Below, piece after piece: positions 1-8,345 of a stretch of DNA of 64,000 nt. The translations under genes were made by a program, and so were the position numbers. The notes under the pieces are model-generated. The model was not told where the DNA came from and made no database searches. It saw nothing but the letters and a program-made list of their open reading frames with translations. The stretch comes from Citricoccus zhacaiensis (GTDB taxonomy: Bacteria; Actinomycetota; Actinomycetes; Actinomycetales; Micrococcaceae): NCBI RefSeq assembly GCF_014645315.1, contig NZ_BMLQ01000002.1, forward strand, positions 310,001-374,000, read 5' to 3'. The number at the start of each line of letters is the position of its first letter. The first letter of the stretch is position 1.

Positions 1-435
1 CTGGGTGAATCCGGAGCAGTCATAGGCGGACGGCCCGTTGCCGCCGTAGGTGTAGCCCACAGAGGAGTCATCGGCGGTGGATACGGCCCAGTCCGCCGCT
101 GCTCCGTAAGAGCCGGATGTCGAGGTGTAAGAGGCCAGCTGGTAGGTGGCACCCTCGCTCGAAGATACGGCCGAGGCGCTGGAGTAGTCCGAGGCAGAGC
201 TGGGCGATGAGTAGGTGGAGGAGGCCGAGCCGGTCGACTCACCCTGATAGCTCCAGTCCTGGTAGGACGAGGCCTGCTGCGAACCATCGTTGGCAGAGGC
301 CGGCGCCACTCCAGCCAGCAGGGCACCGGCAGCGGTGGTCACACCGAGGGCGCCGACGGTCAGGGAGCGGCGACGGCGGGACCGGCGGGCCTGCAGCTCG
401 GCGGCGAGGCGGTCACGGCGGGTGGGGTAGTTCAT
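1..435 (-). CDS. Secreted NlpC/P60 cell-wall peptidase, N-terminal part (truncated by window edge)
   Basis: The frame opens at ATG 435 and runs off the left edge, giving 145 codons. Residues 1-50 form a signal peptide: an Arg-rich n-region, a hydrophobic core (TVGALGVTTAAGALLAGVAP) and an ASA-like cleavage site. A Ser/Thr/Tyr-rich low-complexity linker follows to about residue 120. The last 20 residues (VGYTYGGNGPSAYDCSGFTQ) are the start of an NlpC/P60 domain, with the catalytic cysteine of the DCSG motif at about residue 140. Such enzymes cleave stem-peptide bonds of peptidoglycan outside the cell. The catalytic His and the third residue lie beyond the window. An AAGG sequence nine bases before the ATG is the likely ribosome-binding site. 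Confidence 0.85.
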   Translation of the reverse strand, partial: MNYPTRRDRLAAELQARRSRRRRSLTVGALGVTTAAGALLAGVAPASANDGSQQASSYQDWSYQGESTGSASSTYSSPSSASDYSSASAVSSSEGATYQLASYTSTSGSYGAAADWAVSTADDSSVGYTYGGNGPSAYDCSGFTQ

Positions 436-566
436 GGATTCATACCTTGATTGACGACGGTGTACACACGGCGGTCCCGGGATCCGGACAGCGCCCACCC
501 CGTGGCCTTCACAGGCTGGAATGGGTCACCGTCCGGCGTCCGCTGGGGTTATCGGACCGTTACTTA

Positions 567-594
567 AAGGTACACACTCGTTATTAAATCGCAA
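567..594 (-). promoter_or_regulatory. Possible promoter of the NlpC/P60 gene
   Basis: On the minus strand TTGCGA (594-589) lies 16 bases upstream of TACCTT (572-567), a fair sigma-70-type pair. It would give a leader of about 125 bases, rich in GC hairpins, before ATG 435. This is a motif match only. Confidence 0.3.
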
Positions 595-674
595 CCTTGC
601 GGCGAGCTGAGTCGGACCTGACCGCCATCCGGGTCGAATCGCCCCGCATCAGCACACTCTCGCGGCTCACGTCG

Positions 675-1670
675 TTATCCTGACGTGACCAGGCGTTCCG
701 ACATGCCCAGGGTCCGCCAGTACTTCACACAGACATACAGGTCCCAGAGGACGACTCCCCAGATGACCACCAGATAGAGCACGTCCACCCAGTCCATGGC
801 CCTGGAGGCCTGGAGGATGCCGGAGTCGATCGCGGGGTCGATGACCTGCTGCGTCAGGACCAGCACGGTGAAGAACACGCCGGCCACCACATCGAGAGCG
901 ACCCTGGCCGCCAGTCGAGGCCGAGTGGTGCGGCCCCGCACGATCGTCCAGATACCCAGCATCGCCTCCACGCCGAGGAGGACGTAGTAGGCCGGGAGCC
1001 AGAAGGTCCACAGGTCCTGGTTGACGAACGGTCCGCCGTCGTTCAAGTGGCCCACATAGAAGAACGTGGTCGGGATCAGCGGCACCAGGGCCAGGAGTAC
1101 CAGCATGACCAGACCAACGATGGCCTCGGAGCGGGCCTCCCGTGCATGGGCCACCTCGATCTCCAGGTCATCAACGCTCCAGCGCCGGGCTCCGTCCCGC
1201 GCCACGGCGGCCTTGTCCCGAGGCTGGGCGACGCGTTCGAAGACCCAGAAGAACAGGGTCACGGATCCCAGGAGCCAGAACAGCGCACTGATCACCGGCC
1301 CGACGATCTGACCGATCATGGCCCCGATGTTGGCCTCGGCCTCCGTGGTGAAATACACCACGATGTTGACGATCAAGGCGATCCCCAAGACCATCGGCAT
1401 CAGCCACTGCAGTGAGCGGACGTAGACCGGGTACAGCTCTGGCCCGATCAGGTAGTTCGGGGCGTTGCGGTAGCGGGCGGCCAGCCGGGCCGGGTCTCCG
1501 AGCTCTTCGAGGGCGTCCCTTTCCGCGGCGGCCTCGCCGGCGCCGGTGGCGAGCCGCTCCTCCTGCATGTCCGAGATGAGGGCGGCCAGCTCACGCGAGA
1601 TGTCTTCGCGCTGTCCTTCGGGCAGATGCGCGACGACCTGGTCAATGTAGCGACGGGTCAAAGCGGTCAT
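675..1670 (-). CDS. HAAS-domain multi-pass membrane protein coupled to PadR
   Basis: A 331-residue protein. The start is taken at ATG 1670, which overlaps the padR stop as ATGA and has GAAGGA nine bases upstream; an in-frame extension to 1721 would lie inside padR. The first 90 or so residues (MTALTRRYIDQVVAHLPEGQ onward) are a soluble helical HAAS/DUF1700-like module, a type commonly encoded beside PadR regulators. The rest holds about six to seven hydrophobic segments, for example near residues 90-115, 125-150, 190-215 and 295-320. The family usually acts with its PadR partner in envelope-stress or signalling control, but no substrate is known. Assignment to the HAAS/PadR-linked family is good; the function is open. 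Confidence 0.8.
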   Translation of the reverse strand: MTALTRRYIDQVVAHLPEGQREDISRELAALISDMQEERLATGAGEAAAERDALEELGDPARLAARYRNAPNYLIGPELYPVYVRSLQWLMPMVLGIALIVNIVVYFTTEAEANIGAMIGQIVGPVISALFWLLGSVTLFFWVFERVAQPRDKAAVARDGARRWSVDDLEIEVAHAREARSEAIVGLVMLVLLALVPLIPTTFFYVGHLNDGGPFVNQDLWTFWLPAYYVLLGVEAMLGIWTIVRGRTTRPRLAARVALDVVAGVFFTVLVLTQQVIDPAIDSGILQASRAMDWVDVLYLVVIWGVVLWDLYVCVKYWRTLGMSERLVTSG

Positions 1671-2014
1671 CGTGGTGATTCCTTCCAGAGGGTGGCCATG
1701 CTGGCCGTCAGTCGTGTCCATTCATCCCGGAGCTCGCCTGCCATCTCGGCTCCGTTCTCAGTGAGGCTGTAGTACTTCCGCGGACGGGGCTCCTCCGTGT
1801 TCCACTCCGCCTTCAGGAGCCCCTGGCCCTCAAGCCGGCGCAGCAGCGGATAGAGCGTGTTGGCCTCCGCATCCAACCCCGCGGACGCGAGGTACTCCAG
1901 CAGGGCGTACCCGTAGCGCGGGGTTCGGCAGGCCAGCAGGCAGGCGACCACGAGGGTGCCACGCCGCAATTCCTGCCGGTGGGTGGCGAGGGTAGAAGCC
2001 AGTTCTTCGTTCAC
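1667..2014 (-). CDS. PadR-family transcriptional regulator
   Basis: A 115-residue winged-helix repressor of the small PadR type. Residues about 20-85 carry the wHTH, with the diagnostic stretch NTLYPLLRRLEGQGLLKAEW, followed by a short C-terminal dimerisation helix. The start codon is GTG at 2014, only seven bases downstream of a TAACGT box, so the message is probably leaderless. The gene is translationally coupled (ATGA) to the HAAS membrane protein behind it, the usual pairing for this family. A palindrome inside its own promoter suggests autoregulation. Confidence 0.9.
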   Translation of the reverse strand: MNEELASTLATHRQELRRGTLVVACLLACRTPRYGYALLEYLASAGLDAEANTLYPLLRRLEGQGLLKAEWNTEEPRPRKYYSLTENGAEMAGELRDEWTRLTASMATLWKESPR

Positions 2015-2021
2015 GCCTCAC

Positions 2022-2050
2022 ACGTTACTGTGTAGCACACACTATTGCAA
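2022..2050 (-). promoter_or_regulatory. padR promoter with embedded palindromic operator
   Basis: On the minus strand TTGCAA (2050-2045), a 17-base spacer and TAACGT (2027-2022) make a good promoter whose predicted start falls at or next to the GTG at 2014. The spacer contains the palindrome TGTGT-AGC-ACACA (2029-2041), placed where a bound repressor would occlude RNA polymerase. The palindrome is directly visible; that PadR binds it is inference from the family habit of autorepression. Confidence 0.55.
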
Positions 2051-2123
2051 CAGACGGGAGTATCTTTCGGCTCTTCCGTGAGGGCGGACCGGTCCCGCGG
2101 GTTACATCAGCGGGGCACCGCGG

Positions 2124-2693
2124 TCAGCGGTCCATGCCGTGCTCTGCGGGGGTGACGTCATAGACGAGCCGGGCCCACTGCCCGACCTTCTCGGCGGACC
2201 GCAGCCGCAGCCTGTCCCAGAACACGTCGCCGGAGAACAGCGGTTTTCCGCGCGCCAGGGTCACCGGCGCCAGGGTGATGGCGATCCGGTCCAGCGCACC
2301 AGCGGCCAGGAACTGGGCGGCCAGCCCTCCGCCGCCCATCATCCAGATGTCCCCGTCGCCGGCGGCCGCGCGAATCTCGGGAAGGTGCCGGCCGGCGTCG
2401 CCGTCAAGGATCCGCACATCTGCCCCAGCCGGAACGGGCAACTCCCGGGTGGAGAAGACGAACGCCGGTTTCCGCCCCATGGACGCGGCCCACTTCTCCG
2501 GATGGTCCACGAGGTCCTCCACCTCCAGAACCCATTCATAGGTGGTGGAGCCCATCACCATGGCCGCAGCCGAGTCCATGAAGTCCTTGATGTCCGGCTG
2601 CTCTCCGGGGATCTCGAAGAGCCAGTCCAGGGAGTCGTCCTCGGTCGCGAGGAATCCGTTGAGAGTGGCGGCGGTTTCGTAGATGACGGCCAT
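2124..2693 (-). CDS. RibD C-terminal/dihydrofolate-reductase-fold protein
   Basis: A 189-residue protein of the RibD-C/DHFR-like superfamily, starting at ATG 2693 with the typical opening MAVIYETAATLNGFLATEDD. This is the beta-strand plus SLDG-like region seen in the many uncharacterised reductases of this group. The conserved GGGGLAAQFLAAGALDRIAI stretch near residue 125 forms the nucleotide-binding part. Members bind NADPH and reduce pterin- or flavin-precursor-like substrates, but most, including this one, have no assigned substrate. It is divergent from the flavin oxidoreductase that follows, with about 107 bp between the two starts. Confidence 0.8.
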   Translation of the reverse strand: MAVIYETAATLNGFLATEDDSLDWLFEIPGEQPDIKDFMDSAAAMVMGSTTYEWVLEVEDLVDHPEKWAASMGRKPAFVFSTRELPVPAGADVRILDGDAGRHLPEIRAAAGDGDIWMMGGGGLAAQFLAAGALDRIAITLAPVTLARGKPLFSGDVFWDRLRLRSAEKVGQWARLVYDVTPAEHGMDR

Positions 2694-2800
2694 GCGCGCA
2701 CGGTAACAAACGCCCGACGCCGGCCGGCAGGTCCCACGGCCGGCCACCGGTTCCGCCGGTCCCGGCAAGGTCCGGCAATATTCCGGGCGGCGATCCCGTT

Positions 2801-3838
2801 ATGCCGGACATGACCTCGCACCCCGCCACCAGCCTGCCCGTGTCCCTCCTCGACCGCGCCAACACGATCGAGGGGTCCACCGAGGCCGAGGTGCTGAACG
2901 GGGTCATCGCCCGGGCCCAACGGGCGGAGCGCCTGGGATACTCGCGGTTCTGGGTGGCCGAGCACCACGGCGTGCCCGGCATCGCCGGCTCCACGCCGAC
3001 ACTGCTCATGGCCGCCATCGCCGCGGCCACGGACCGTCTCCGTGTGGGCTCCGGCGGGGTCATGCTGCCGAATCACCAGCCCCTGGTCGTGGCCGAGCAA
3101 GCCGCCACCCTCCAAGCCCTGTTCCCCGGACGCATCGACCTGGGGCTGGGCCGTTCCGTGGGCTTCACCCCGGCGGTCCGGTCTGCGCTGCGGCGGGACA
3201 AGGAGGCCGCGCAGCAGTTCCCGGAGGACCTCGCCGAACTGCTGGGGTTCCTCGGCGGCACCGGCCCCTTCACCGCGCGCCCGCAGGATCATGCCACCAC
3301 CCCGGTGTTCGTCCTGGCGACCGGGCAGGGACTGCGCTGGGCCGCTGAGGCCGGGCTGGCCGTCGTCGTGGGCGGACCATCCCTGTTCCAGCGCCGCGGC
3401 GACGCGGGACATGAGGGCCTGGCCCGCTATCGCCGCGACTTCCGCCCGTCGCCCTGGTTCGCGGAGCCCTACGTCATCGTCTCCGTGAACCTCGCCGTGG
3501 CGGACACCCGCGAGGCGGCTCGGGACCTGGTCCTCCCGGAGGCGTGGGCGCTGGCCCAGTCGAGGGTGAAGGGCGAGTTCCGCGCCCTGGAACCTGTCAC
3601 GGACATCCGGGCGCGGCTGCGCGGCGAGGCCGGCGCCGGTCCCGTCACGGACCGCGACCGGCGGCGCGTGGAGGAGAACCTCGCCTCCGGGATCCACGGC
3701 ACCCCGGGCGAGGTGCGCGCGGCGGTGGAGTCGCTGGTGGACTTCACCGGCGCCGATGAGCTGCTGGTGACCGGCGGCATGAGCGATCCGGCCGGTCAGC
3801 GCCGCTCGGACGAACTCGTGGCGGGCCTGTTCTCCTGA
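2801..3838 (+). CDS. LLM-class flavin-dependent oxidoreductase (luciferase-like)
   Basis: 345 residues, a single bacterial-luciferase-like TIM barrel. Family hallmarks are LGYSRFWVAEHHGVPGIAGS near residue 45, the RVGSGGVMLPNHQPLVVAEQ segment and the LFPGRIDLGLGRSVG loop. This arrangement is characteristic of the MsnO8/alkanal-monooxygenase-like group that uses reduced F420 or FMN. Start ATG 2801 is used; a second in-frame ATG at 2810 is possible, and neither has a clear ribosome-binding site. The substrate is unknown. The gene is divergent from the DHFR-fold gene, so the two may share a control region. Confidence 0.88.
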   Translation: MPDMTSHPATSLPVSLLDRANTIEGSTEAEVLNGVIARAQRAERLGYSRFWVAEHHGVPGIAGSTPTLLMAAIAAATDRLRVGSGGVMLPNHQPLVVAEQAATLQALFPGRIDLGLGRSVGFTPAVRSALRRDKEAAQQFPEDLAELLGFLGGTGPFTARPQDHATTPVFVLATGQGLRWAAEAGLAVVVGGPSLFQRRGDAGHEGLARYRRDFRPSPWFAEPYVIVSVNLAVADTREAARDLVLPEAWALAQSRVKGEFRALEPVTDIRARLRGEAGAGPVTDRDRRRVEENLASGIHGTPGEVRAAVESLVDFTGADELLVTGGMSDPAGQRRSDELVAGLFS

Positions 3839-3874
3839 GGGTGGACACCCGGCCTCAGGCCACGGTGCCCAACC

Positions 3875-4309
3875 TCAGGCCAGGGTGGCGTCCACGGTGA
3901 TGTTCTTGACTCCGGCGAGCGCCTGGGACACCGGGCACTGGTCCTTGGCCTGGTCCGCGATCTTCACGAAGTCCTCGGTGGAGATGCCCTCGACCTGGCC
4001 CTTGACGACCAGCATGATGCCGGTGATGCCGACGCCGGCCTCGAAGGTGACGTCCGCGGTGGTCTCCAGGTGGGTGGGGGCGGTGCCGTTCTCCTTGAGC
4101 ATGTTGGAGAACTGCATGGTGTAGCAGGTGGAGTGGGCGGCGGCGAGCAGTTCCTCGGGGTTCGTGGTGGCTCCCGCCTCCTCGGCCCGGGCCTTCCAAT
4201 TCACGTCAAAGCTGGCAGCCTTGGACGTCTCGAGGGCGGTGGTCCCGGAACCGGTGAAGAGGTCGCCGTCCCACTGGGTGCTGGCCTTGCTGACGATCGG
4301 ACGGGGCAT
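3875..4309 (-). CDS. OsmC-family peroxiredoxin
   Basis: 144 residues, full length for OsmC. The two reactive cysteines of the family are present: one in HSTCYTMQFSNML (about residue 75) and one in DQCPVSQAL (about residue 124). These thiols reduce organic hydroperoxides in the cytoplasm. The start is ATG 4309 with AGGAGGA six bases upstream, so the longer in-frame extension to 4423 is rejected. It stands alone and converges on the flavin oxidoreductase gene. Confidence 0.92.
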   Translation of the reverse strand: MPRPIVSKASTQWDGDLFTGSGTTALETSKAASFDVNWKARAEEAGATTNPEELLAAAHSTCYTMQFSNMLKENGTAPTHLETTADVTFEAGVGITGIMLVVKGQVEGISTEDFVKIADQAKDQCPVSQALAGVKNITVDATLA

Positions 4310-4596
4310 GGTGTTCCTCCTGTGACGTCTGGACGTGCGGGTGGCCGGACCGGTGGCGGTGCCGACGTGGCCACCGTATCGCCATCGGTGCGCGAATGTC
4401 AGGGGCGTGGCGGCCGGGACCACCGGCTCGGCACCACGGAGTCGTCATCACCAGGCAGATCACATGGGGAGTTCTCCCCACTGCGGATCTCTGAACCCGT
4501 CCCTACAATCGAACGGTGAGCGCCGGTGACGGACAGCCGGGGCCATCCACACATCAACGGCAGCATGCCACAGGACGAGGAGGAGGGCGGCACACC

Positions 4597-4968
4597 ATGG
4601 GCGCCTATGAGATCGACCCGGTGGGACTCGGCGCGGTGATGCTCAACGCCGACGTCCACGTCCAGAACCTTCGGGATGACAACACGATGACCACGGCTCT
4701 GTCCTCGGCGGAGAGCGCCGCCAAGGACGTGTCCGTGGTGGTTCAGGCGCTGTCCTCGTTCGAGGCGAACCTCGCCATCCCCGCCAAGGACAACATCATG
4801 AGCCTGTGCGAAGGCCGGCTGGTGGCCACCCAGACCTTGGTGGATGCCTATGTCGAGGCCTCGGCGGAGCAGGGCGAGAACGCCCGCATCTCCAGCGAGG
4901 CGATCGACGCGGCCCGGGATTCCCTGGACCGGGACCAGTACGGTGCCGTCGACCTGAACGAGCTCTGA
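4597..4968 (+). CDS. Small all-helical protein, WXG100/ESX-like (first gene of four-gene locus)
   Basis: 123 residues, no signal peptide, no membrane segment, predicted almost wholly helical. The opening MGAYEIDPVGLGAVM resembles the short helical proteins of the WXG100/ESAT-6-like superfamily in actinobacteria, though a clean WXG turn is absent. The start is ATG 4597, preceded by a GAGGAGG-rich stretch about 10 bases upstream; a GTG-started extension to 4516 would add a low-complexity tail. The next gene begins ten bases after the stop with its own AAGGAG, so the two are co-transcribed. The family call is inference from size and helix content; the function is unknown. Confidence 0.55.
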   Translation: MGAYEIDPVGLGAVMLNADVHVQNLRDDNTMTTALSSAESAAKDVSVVVQALSSFEANLAIPAKDNIMSLCEGRLVATQTLVDAYVEASAEQGENARISSEAIDAARDSLDRDQYGAVDLNEL

Positions 4969-4978
4969 AGGAGATCCC

Positions 4979-6154
4979 ATGGCGCGTTTCCCCCAATTGA
5001 ACAAGCTGGACAACTGGCCGGACCCGCAGGGCATCCGCGATGCCGCAACGGATCTGAACACGGCCGGTGAGAAGTACGAGACGGAGGTCGAGGGCGCCAA
5101 GACCGAGTGGAGCTCCGTCACGGACTACTACCAGACGGACACCGGCCTGCAGGTCCAACTGGCCGGCGCGTTCAACCTGCCCGCGGACCGGGCCGCGAAC
5201 CTGGCCACGGCCATGGGCGAGGCAAAGGCGGCCCTCAACACCTGGGCTGGAGCCATCGAGGCGTTGGAGACCCGCAACACGGACGCCCAGGCCGAGGCAG
5301 CCGCCTTCCCCGGGGAACTCACGAGTGACGAGCCGGCGTACCAGGAGGAGATCGACCGCATCAACGGCCTGATCAACGGGGTCGTCACCGACTACGAGAC
5401 CGCCAACGAGGCCTGCGCCCAGACTCTGACCGGCATCACGGTTCCCATTGCGAACGAGCACGGCCAGGCCTTGGGCTGGGGCGGCATCACCACCGGCTAT
5501 TTCGAGACGATCCTCGGCCAGGTGCACTACGAGTACAAGCCGCCGACCACCCCCACCTTCAGCCGTCGGGAGTTCCTCCGAGGCCTGCCCAACCTCGCCC
5601 AGGGCCTGGATCCCGACGGCCGACCGGTCAAGCTCGAGGTTCCCGAACCGGACTTCAACCGGGACATCCAGATGACGCACACCGGCACTGACGCCGACGG
5701 CAACCGTCTGCGGCAGCCGAACGGCATCCGGATCGGCGGAGGCGCGCTCTCCGTCCTGGCAGCCGGCTTCACCTTCGCCAGCGAACGGCAGAAGGCCGAA
5801 GAACGTCTCCTCCAGGAGAACCCGAACCTCAGCGAGGAGGAACTCGAGAACGAGGTCGGTCAGGAGACCCTGGTTCGCGGCGGCACAGCCATCGCCACGG
5901 GGGTGGCCACCGGCGCGATCATCGGCTCGGTGGTCCCCGGGGCCGGCACCCTGGTGGGCGCCGGGGTCGGCCTGGTCGTCGGGACCGGTGTTGCCGTGGC
6001 CCTGGAGTTGTCCGGATGGCAGGACGACATCAACGATTTCGTCATGGACGGGTTCAACAAGTATGTTCCGGAGGGAATCCAAGAGGGGGTCGGCGAGGCC
6101 GGTGACTTCGTCGGCGATCTCGTGACCGGCAATTGGGGAGAACTGTTCGATTGA
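4979..6154 (+). CDS. Putative LXG/WXG-like secreted effector-like protein with glycine-zipper segment
   Basis: 391 residues with AAGGAG just before ATG 4979. Residues 1-170 are helical and charged, like the secretion-targeting domains of LXG or WXG100 proteins. A Pro-rich middle follows, containing a FSRREFLRGLPN segment. Residues about 298-345 form an extended glycine-zipper hydrophobic stretch (AIATGVATGAIIGSVVPGAG and on), the kind that inserts into membranes in bacterial toxins. The tail is acidic and amphipathic. No nuclease or other catalytic motif is visible. The stop overlaps the next start. A role as a contact-dependent or type VII-secreted protein is inference; it could equally be a structural envelope protein. 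Confidence 0.5.
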   Translation: MARFPQLNKLDNWPDPQGIRDAATDLNTAGEKYETEVEGAKTEWSSVTDYYQTDTGLQVQLAGAFNLPADRAANLATAMGEAKAALNTWAGAIEALETRNTDAQAEAAAFPGELTSDEPAYQEEIDRINGLINGVVTDYETANEACAQTLTGITVPIANEHGQALGWGGITTGYFETILGQVHYEYKPPTTPTFSRREFLRGLPNLAQGLDPDGRPVKLEVPEPDFNRDIQMTHTGTDADGNRLRQPNGIRIGGGALSVLAAGFTFASERQKAEERLLQENPNLSEEELENEVGQETLVRGGTAIATGVATGAIIGSVVPGAGTLVGAGVGLVVGTGVAVALELSGWQDDINDFVMDGFNKYVPEGIQEGVGEAGDFVGDLVTGNWGELFD

Positions 6155-7473
6155 GCGACACGGCCACCTGGCGGTACCTGTCCTGGCAAGACCTCACGTT
6201 CGAGGTGCCCTCCAGCTGGCGTCAGCTGCCCGGTCAGGACCTGACGGTGGTGCATCCGCTGCGGGAAGATCTCGACTACACGCCGACCTTCACGGCCCGC
6301 TACGTTCCCTCTCGCGGACGGTCCCTGCCCCAGCTGGCATCCCTGGCCGCCGCCGTGCTGACCAGTACCGCGCCGGACTGCCTGTGGCTGGACACCGCCC
6401 CCTTCCGCCTGTCCTCGGGGACAGACGTCCGCAACGGCCGTCGTCAGGTCTTCCTCCATGCGTCCCCGGCGGGTGAACTGATCAGCTACCAGTGGCTCGT
6501 CGAGGACGGCGAGCGCCTCCTGGAGATGTCCGCCCACTGCACCGTCGCCCAAAGTCGGCACCTGCAGCCACTCATGCTCCACCTGGGCGACTCCGTGCGC
6601 CGGTCCGGGGACAGCTCGTCCGCAGGAGGCCCTGTAGCCCCGACGCCCTTCGACGCGCGCCTGTCCGGCTTCCCCGACCGGGAGCCCCGGATCGACGCGT
6701 CGGCCTCGAAGGCCCACGGGATGCCCCTGGAGACCCTGGACAAGGTCCGCGGCTTCCAGGCCTGGTCCCACGAGGGCGGCTGGTTCGACGACGCGTCCGT
6801 GCGCCGGATCGAGGCCGGCGGCCCCCTGGACCCCGAGACCTACGCCGGCCTGGGGCTGCCCGGGACGGGTAGCGGCCGTCCCGCGGAGTTGCAGACCCTC
6901 GACTCACCGCACCGGCACACGGCCGTGCTACACACCCCACGTGGTTCCAGCTCCGTGGACCTCCGGCTGTCCCGGGACGGCTTCGCGGGTTGGGCGGCTC
7001 CGGGCCTGGTCGCGATGCTGGACCCGGACCCCGGGGTCGAGGCCCACCGGGTGGCCGCCGACCGTCAGTTCGTCTCCGGTACCTGGGACGCCCTGCCGAA
7101 GGCGGTGCTGTCCTGGGCGGGGGTCGCCCCCGCCTGGCTGGGTTGGCCGCCCGTCACCGTCGACTGGTCGGCCATCGAGGACCACGCCGGCCAGGGCTCG
7201 TGGGCCGCTGGAGTGGCCGGTACAGCGGCGGCGGCCGCACTGCCGGAACCGTTGCGGGACGGCCGTTGGTGGCTGCTGCGCCTGGCCGGGACGAACGTCA
7301 CGCCCCAGCCCTGGCTCATGACGGAGCGCCACGGCTGCTTCGCCATCACCGGCGAGCCCGGGGATGAGCAGGCCACCCTGGTCCAGGTCAGCCCCCTCAC
7401 CGTCTTCACCAGCCTGGTCGAGTACTGGGACGATGCGGCGCGCGGAGTCTCCGGCGGGTCCGGGACCTCCTGA
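6151..7473 (+). CDS. Hypothetical two-domain protein of the four-gene locus
   Basis: 440 residues starting at TTG 6151, which overlaps the previous stop (TTGA) and has GGGGAG ten bases upstream. I do not recognise the family with confidence. Residues 1-150 (LSWQDLTFEVPSSWRQL onward) look like a DcrB/PsbP/LpqN-type alpha-beta sandwich. A short acidic linker follows, then a Trp-rich C-terminal domain (about 200-435) ending in alternating strands and one helix, a pattern that could fit ESX secretion chaperones. There is no signal peptide or membrane segment, so it should be cytoplasmic. It is translationally coupled on both sides. Confidence 0.5.
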   Translation: MSDTATWRYLSWQDLTFEVPSSWRQLPGQDLTVVHPLREDLDYTPTFTARYVPSRGRSLPQLASLAAAVLTSTAPDCLWLDTAPFRLSSGTDVRNGRRQVFLHASPAGELISYQWLVEDGERLLEMSAHCTVAQSRHLQPLMLHLGDSVRRSGDSSSAGGPVAPTPFDARLSGFPDREPRIDASASKAHGMPLETLDKVRGFQAWSHEGGWFDDASVRRIEAGGPLDPETYAGLGLPGTGSGRPAELQTLDSPHRHTAVLHTPRGSSSVDLRLSRDGFAGWAAPGLVAMLDPDPGVEAHRVAADRQFVSGTWDALPKAVLSWAGVAPAWLGWPPVTVDWSAIEDHAGQGSWAAGVAGTAAAAALPEPLRDGRWWLLRLAGTNVTPQPWLMTERHGCFAITGEPGDEQATLVQVSPLTVFTSLVEYWDDAARGVSGGSGTS

Positions 7474-8306
7474 TGTGGTTCTTCATCCTCATCGGCGCGG
7501 TCTTCCTGGTGCTGGGCTGGGGCGCCTACGCCGGGTGGAACCGCCGGTGGCTCTCCCGCCCCCTCATCTACGCCGGCCACCTCGGACCGGCCATGGTTCC
7601 CATGGGCGTCGGCCTCGTCCTGATGGGACTCTCCACTCCCGTGGCCGATCTCTTCGCCGCTGGAGGCCCGACGACGGCCAGCGGCATCGCCTGGTCCGTG
7701 GGCTTCTTCGGTGGGCTGGCCCTCGTGGTCGCGGGCCACCTCATGGGCACCTCCGGCATGCCCGCCCGATGGCGGCCCCGCTGGGTCCGGGCCCTGGAGG
7801 GCCTGGCCCCCCGGCCCCGGGGCCCCGCGCCCGTACCGGGGGACTTGGCGCCGAGCTGGTCCACGGTGGCCACCGGCACGGATCTGACCCCCGGGCCGAC
7901 CGGCTACGCCCCGCCGCTAGAACCGATCCCCCAGCGTTCGGTGCAAGCCGTCGTCAACGCCGCCTGGGGCGGAGCCCGCTCCCGGCAGAAGGACCCGGCG
8001 CAACTCCAACTGCTGCAGCGGCTGAACCTGCTGGACGGCCGACTGCATCCCACCCCGGCCGGATCCCTGATGGCCGCGCGGCTCTACTGGGAGTCTGCCG
8101 CCACCCTGGTCATCGAGGCCACCCCACCGGGCCGCCGTAGCGTGGTGGTGACGATCGTGGACCATGAAATCGCGGTGCTCGAGTTCCGTCAGGACTGGGG
8201 CCGGCCTGCCGAGCCAGGTGCCGGCCTCGGAGGTTTCGACGTGGTGCCCTTTCGCTCCGAGGAGCACCTCGGCGAACTCCTGCGGCCCTGGGTCACCGCC
8301 GTTTGA
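7473..8306 (+). CDS. Membrane protein with EspG-like cytoplasmic tail (last gene of four-gene locus)
   Basis: 277 residues, starting at ATG 7473 inside the previous gene's stop (TGATG). Hydrophobic segments lie at about residues 2-18, 33-55 and 68-90, so the N-terminal third is membrane-embedded. A Pro-rich linker leads to a soluble tail from about residue 145. Its final part (ATLVIEATPPGRRSVVVTIV, then a strand, then FDVVPFRSEEHLGELLRPW) has the strand-strand-helix rhythm of EspG-type ESX chaperones. That likeness is judged by eye only. The gene converges on the dehydrogenase gene with a 39-base gap. Confidence 0.5.
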   Translation: MWFFILIGAVFLVLGWGAYAGWNRRWLSRPLIYAGHLGPAMVPMGVGLVLMGLSTPVADLFAAGGPTTASGIAWSVGFFGGLALVVAGHLMGTSGMPARWRPRWVRALEGLAPRPRGPAPVPGDLAPSWSTVATGTDLTPGPTGYAPPLEPIPQRSVQAVVNAAWGGARSRQKDPAQLQLLQRLNLLDGRLHPTPAGSLMAARLYWESAATLVIEATPPGRRSVVVTIVDHEIAVLEFRQDWGRPAEPGAGLGGFDVVPFRSEEHLGELLRPWVTAV

Positions 8307-8345
8307 CCTCGCGCGGTCGACCGCCATCAGAGCCACCCGCAATCC

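Noticed and set aside
436-600. Possible c-di-AMP (ydaO) riboswitch before the NlpC/P60 gene
   Set aside because: The leader has GGCCACGGGGTG and a CCGGAC/GTCCGG hairpin, but the conserved ydaO core and the CGACAGCTCACC-type segment are missing.
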